In this document: positions 5,258 through 6,068 of the stretch, piece by piece
Numbering within the stretch: the first letter of the stretch is position 1
Layout: every line of letters starts with the position of its first letter
Source: Klenkia sp.
GTDB taxonomy: Bacteria > Actinomycetota > Actinomycetes > Mycobacteriales > Geodermatophilaceae
DNA: 6,068 nt
Assembly (NCBI GenBank): GCA_025966215.1
Contig: JAOPVM010000399.1
Span: 1-6,068 of the forward strand
Reading direction: 5' to 3'
Position numbers and translations under genes: made by a program
Notes under the pieces: model-generated
The model's input: the letters and a program-made list of their open reading frames with translations, nothing else
The model's database searches: none
What the model was told of the DNA's origin: nothing

Positions 5258-6068
5258 GTGGCTGCCTCCCTCCGCGCGCTGCGGCGCCGCATCCGCTCCA
5301 CGCGGTCGACGAAGAAGATCTTCTCGGCCCAGGAGCTGATCGCCGGTGCCCGCATCGTGCGCGCCCAGAACCGGGTCGAGGCCTCCAAGCCCTACGCCCG
5401 GGAGATCACCCGGGTGCTCTCGGCGCTGGCGTCCTCGGCGAGCCTGGACCACCCGCTCCTCACCGAGCGGGAGAAGCCGGGTCGGGTCGGGGTCCTCGTG
5501 ATCACCTCCGACCGCGGCTTCGCGGGCTCCTACAACGTCAACGTGCTGCGTCGCACCGAGGAGCTCCTCGCCCTGCTGCGCAGCGAGGGCAAGGACCCGG
5601 TCCTCTACGTCGTCGGCCGCAAGGGCGAGACGTACTACCGCTTCCGTGACCGTGCGGTCGAGGAGACGTGGACCGGGTTCTCGGAGCAGCCGGACTACAG
5701 CGACGCCCAGGCCGTCGGCAGCACCCTGATCGAGGCCTTCACCGCCGGTCTGGACGACGACGAGACCGGCGGCGGAGCCGACGGGATCGAGGGCGTGGAC
5801 GAGCTCCACATCGTCTACACCGAGTTCCGCTCGCTGCTGGCACAGGTCCCCGTCGCCAAGCGGATGGCCCCGCTGGAGGTGGAGGAGGTCGAGGAGTTCG
5901 AGCACGAGCGCGAGGACGCCGCGGCCGGCCAGCAGTCCACCGACGGGCCCACGTCGTCCTACGAGTTCGAGCCCTCGGCCGAGGCGCTGCTGGACGCGCT
6001 GCTGCCGAAGTACATCAGCACCCGGATCTACGCGGCGATGCTCGAGTCCGCCGCGTCGGAGTCGGCCT
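5258..6068 (+). CDS. atpG: F1Fo ATP synthase subunit gamma (3' end cut by window)
   Basis: Gamma is the central shaft that turns inside the alpha/beta hexamer. Reading from GTG 5258, the frame stays open for 270 codons to the window end with no stop. The N-terminus [21 protein letters not shown] is typical, followed by [25 protein letters not shown] for the first long helix. The central domain has [12 protein letters not shown] (residues 82-93), matching the ITSDRG(L/F)xGxYN motif. The second long helix begins near 238: [29 protein letters not shown], and its end, roughly 20-40 residues, lies beyond the edge. Two points differ from E. coli: the conserved Met of helix 1 (E. coli M23) is Q25, and an acidic, Gly-rich loop (about 166-181) plus an acidic linker (about 207-231) are present. 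The gene follows atpA by 4 bp. The beta and epsilon genes should come next. Confidence 0.96.
   Translation, partial: MAASLRALRRRIRSTRSTKKIFSAQELIAGARIVRAQNRVEASKPYAREITRVLSALASSASLDHPLLTEREKPGRVGVLVITSDRGFAGSYNVNVLRRTEELLALLRSEGKDPVLYVVGRKGETYYRFRDRAVEETWTGFSEQPDYSDAQAVGSTLIEAFTAGLDDDETGGGADGIEGVDELHIVYTEFRSLLAQVPVAKRMAPLEVEEVEEFEHEREDAAAGQQSTDGPTSSYEFEPSAEALLDALLPKYISTRIYAAMLESAASESA

Noticed and set aside
5281..5290. Perfect palindrome GCGGCGCCGC near the start of atpG
   Set aside because: It encodes part of the conserved LRRR segment and is an expected by-product of Arg codons at high GC; no sign of a binding site.
2680..5388. A 902-codon open frame on the minus strand opposite atpH, atpA and the start of atpG
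   Set aside because: It lies opposite well-conserved subunits and its translation is low-complexity (Asp/Gly/Leu/Val/Arg-rich). Long antisense frames are expected in high-GC coding sequence where stops are rare.
5237..5905. A 222-codon minus-strand frame opposite atpG
   Set aside because: The plus strand encodes an unmistakable gamma subunit through the same stretch; the antisense product shows no motif.

Overview
The window is one co-directional operon segment, all on the + strand: the F1Fo ATP synthase (atp) operon of a high-GC Gram-positive bacterium (Actinomycetota). The assignment rests on very high GC with G/C-ending codons, frequent GTG starts, a long delta subunit of 272 residues with a duplicated N-terminal half, a 545-residue alpha subunit with a charged C-terminal tail, and a c subunit of the GPGIGVG...ARQPE type. 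Unlike mycobacteria, subunits b and delta are separate genes. The genus cannot be told from the sequence alone.

Layout: an AtpI-like four-helix membrane protein (8-517, start possibly upstream of the window), an AtpZ/AtpI-family two-helix protein (520-909), atpB (subunit a, 906-1739), atpE (subunit c, 1841-2077), atpF (subunit b, 2120-2704), atpH (delta, 2704-3522), atpA (alpha, 3616-5253) and atpG (gamma, from 5258, cut by the right edge after about 270 codons). atpD (beta) and atpC (epsilon) are expected just downstream but are not in the window. No promoter, terminator, RNA gene, mobile element or CRISPR array is visible.

The products form one machine. Subunits a and the c ring make the membrane proton path, b and delta make the peripheral stalk, alpha (with the missing beta) makes the catalytic hexamer, and gamma is the rotor shaft. 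The two leading small membrane proteins are likely assembly or accessory factors. Most genes abut or overlap (2 bp gap, 4 bp overlap, 1 bp overlap, 4 bp gap), as expected for translational coupling. Only atpE (101 bp), atpA (93 bp) and, less so, atpF (42 bp) have leaders of their own. The leaders of atpE and atpA are C-rich and nearly or wholly free of T, and each has a GC-rich hairpin upstream. These two genes also have ATG starts and strong Shine-Dalgarno sequences, which fits extra translation of subunits needed in several copies.

I found no undescribed system. This is a housekeeping locus, and the observations worth checking are details: the T-free leaders and hairpins, a 24-bp in-frame tandem repeat in the AtpZ-like gene, the internal duplication in delta, and lineage-specific parts of alpha and gamma.
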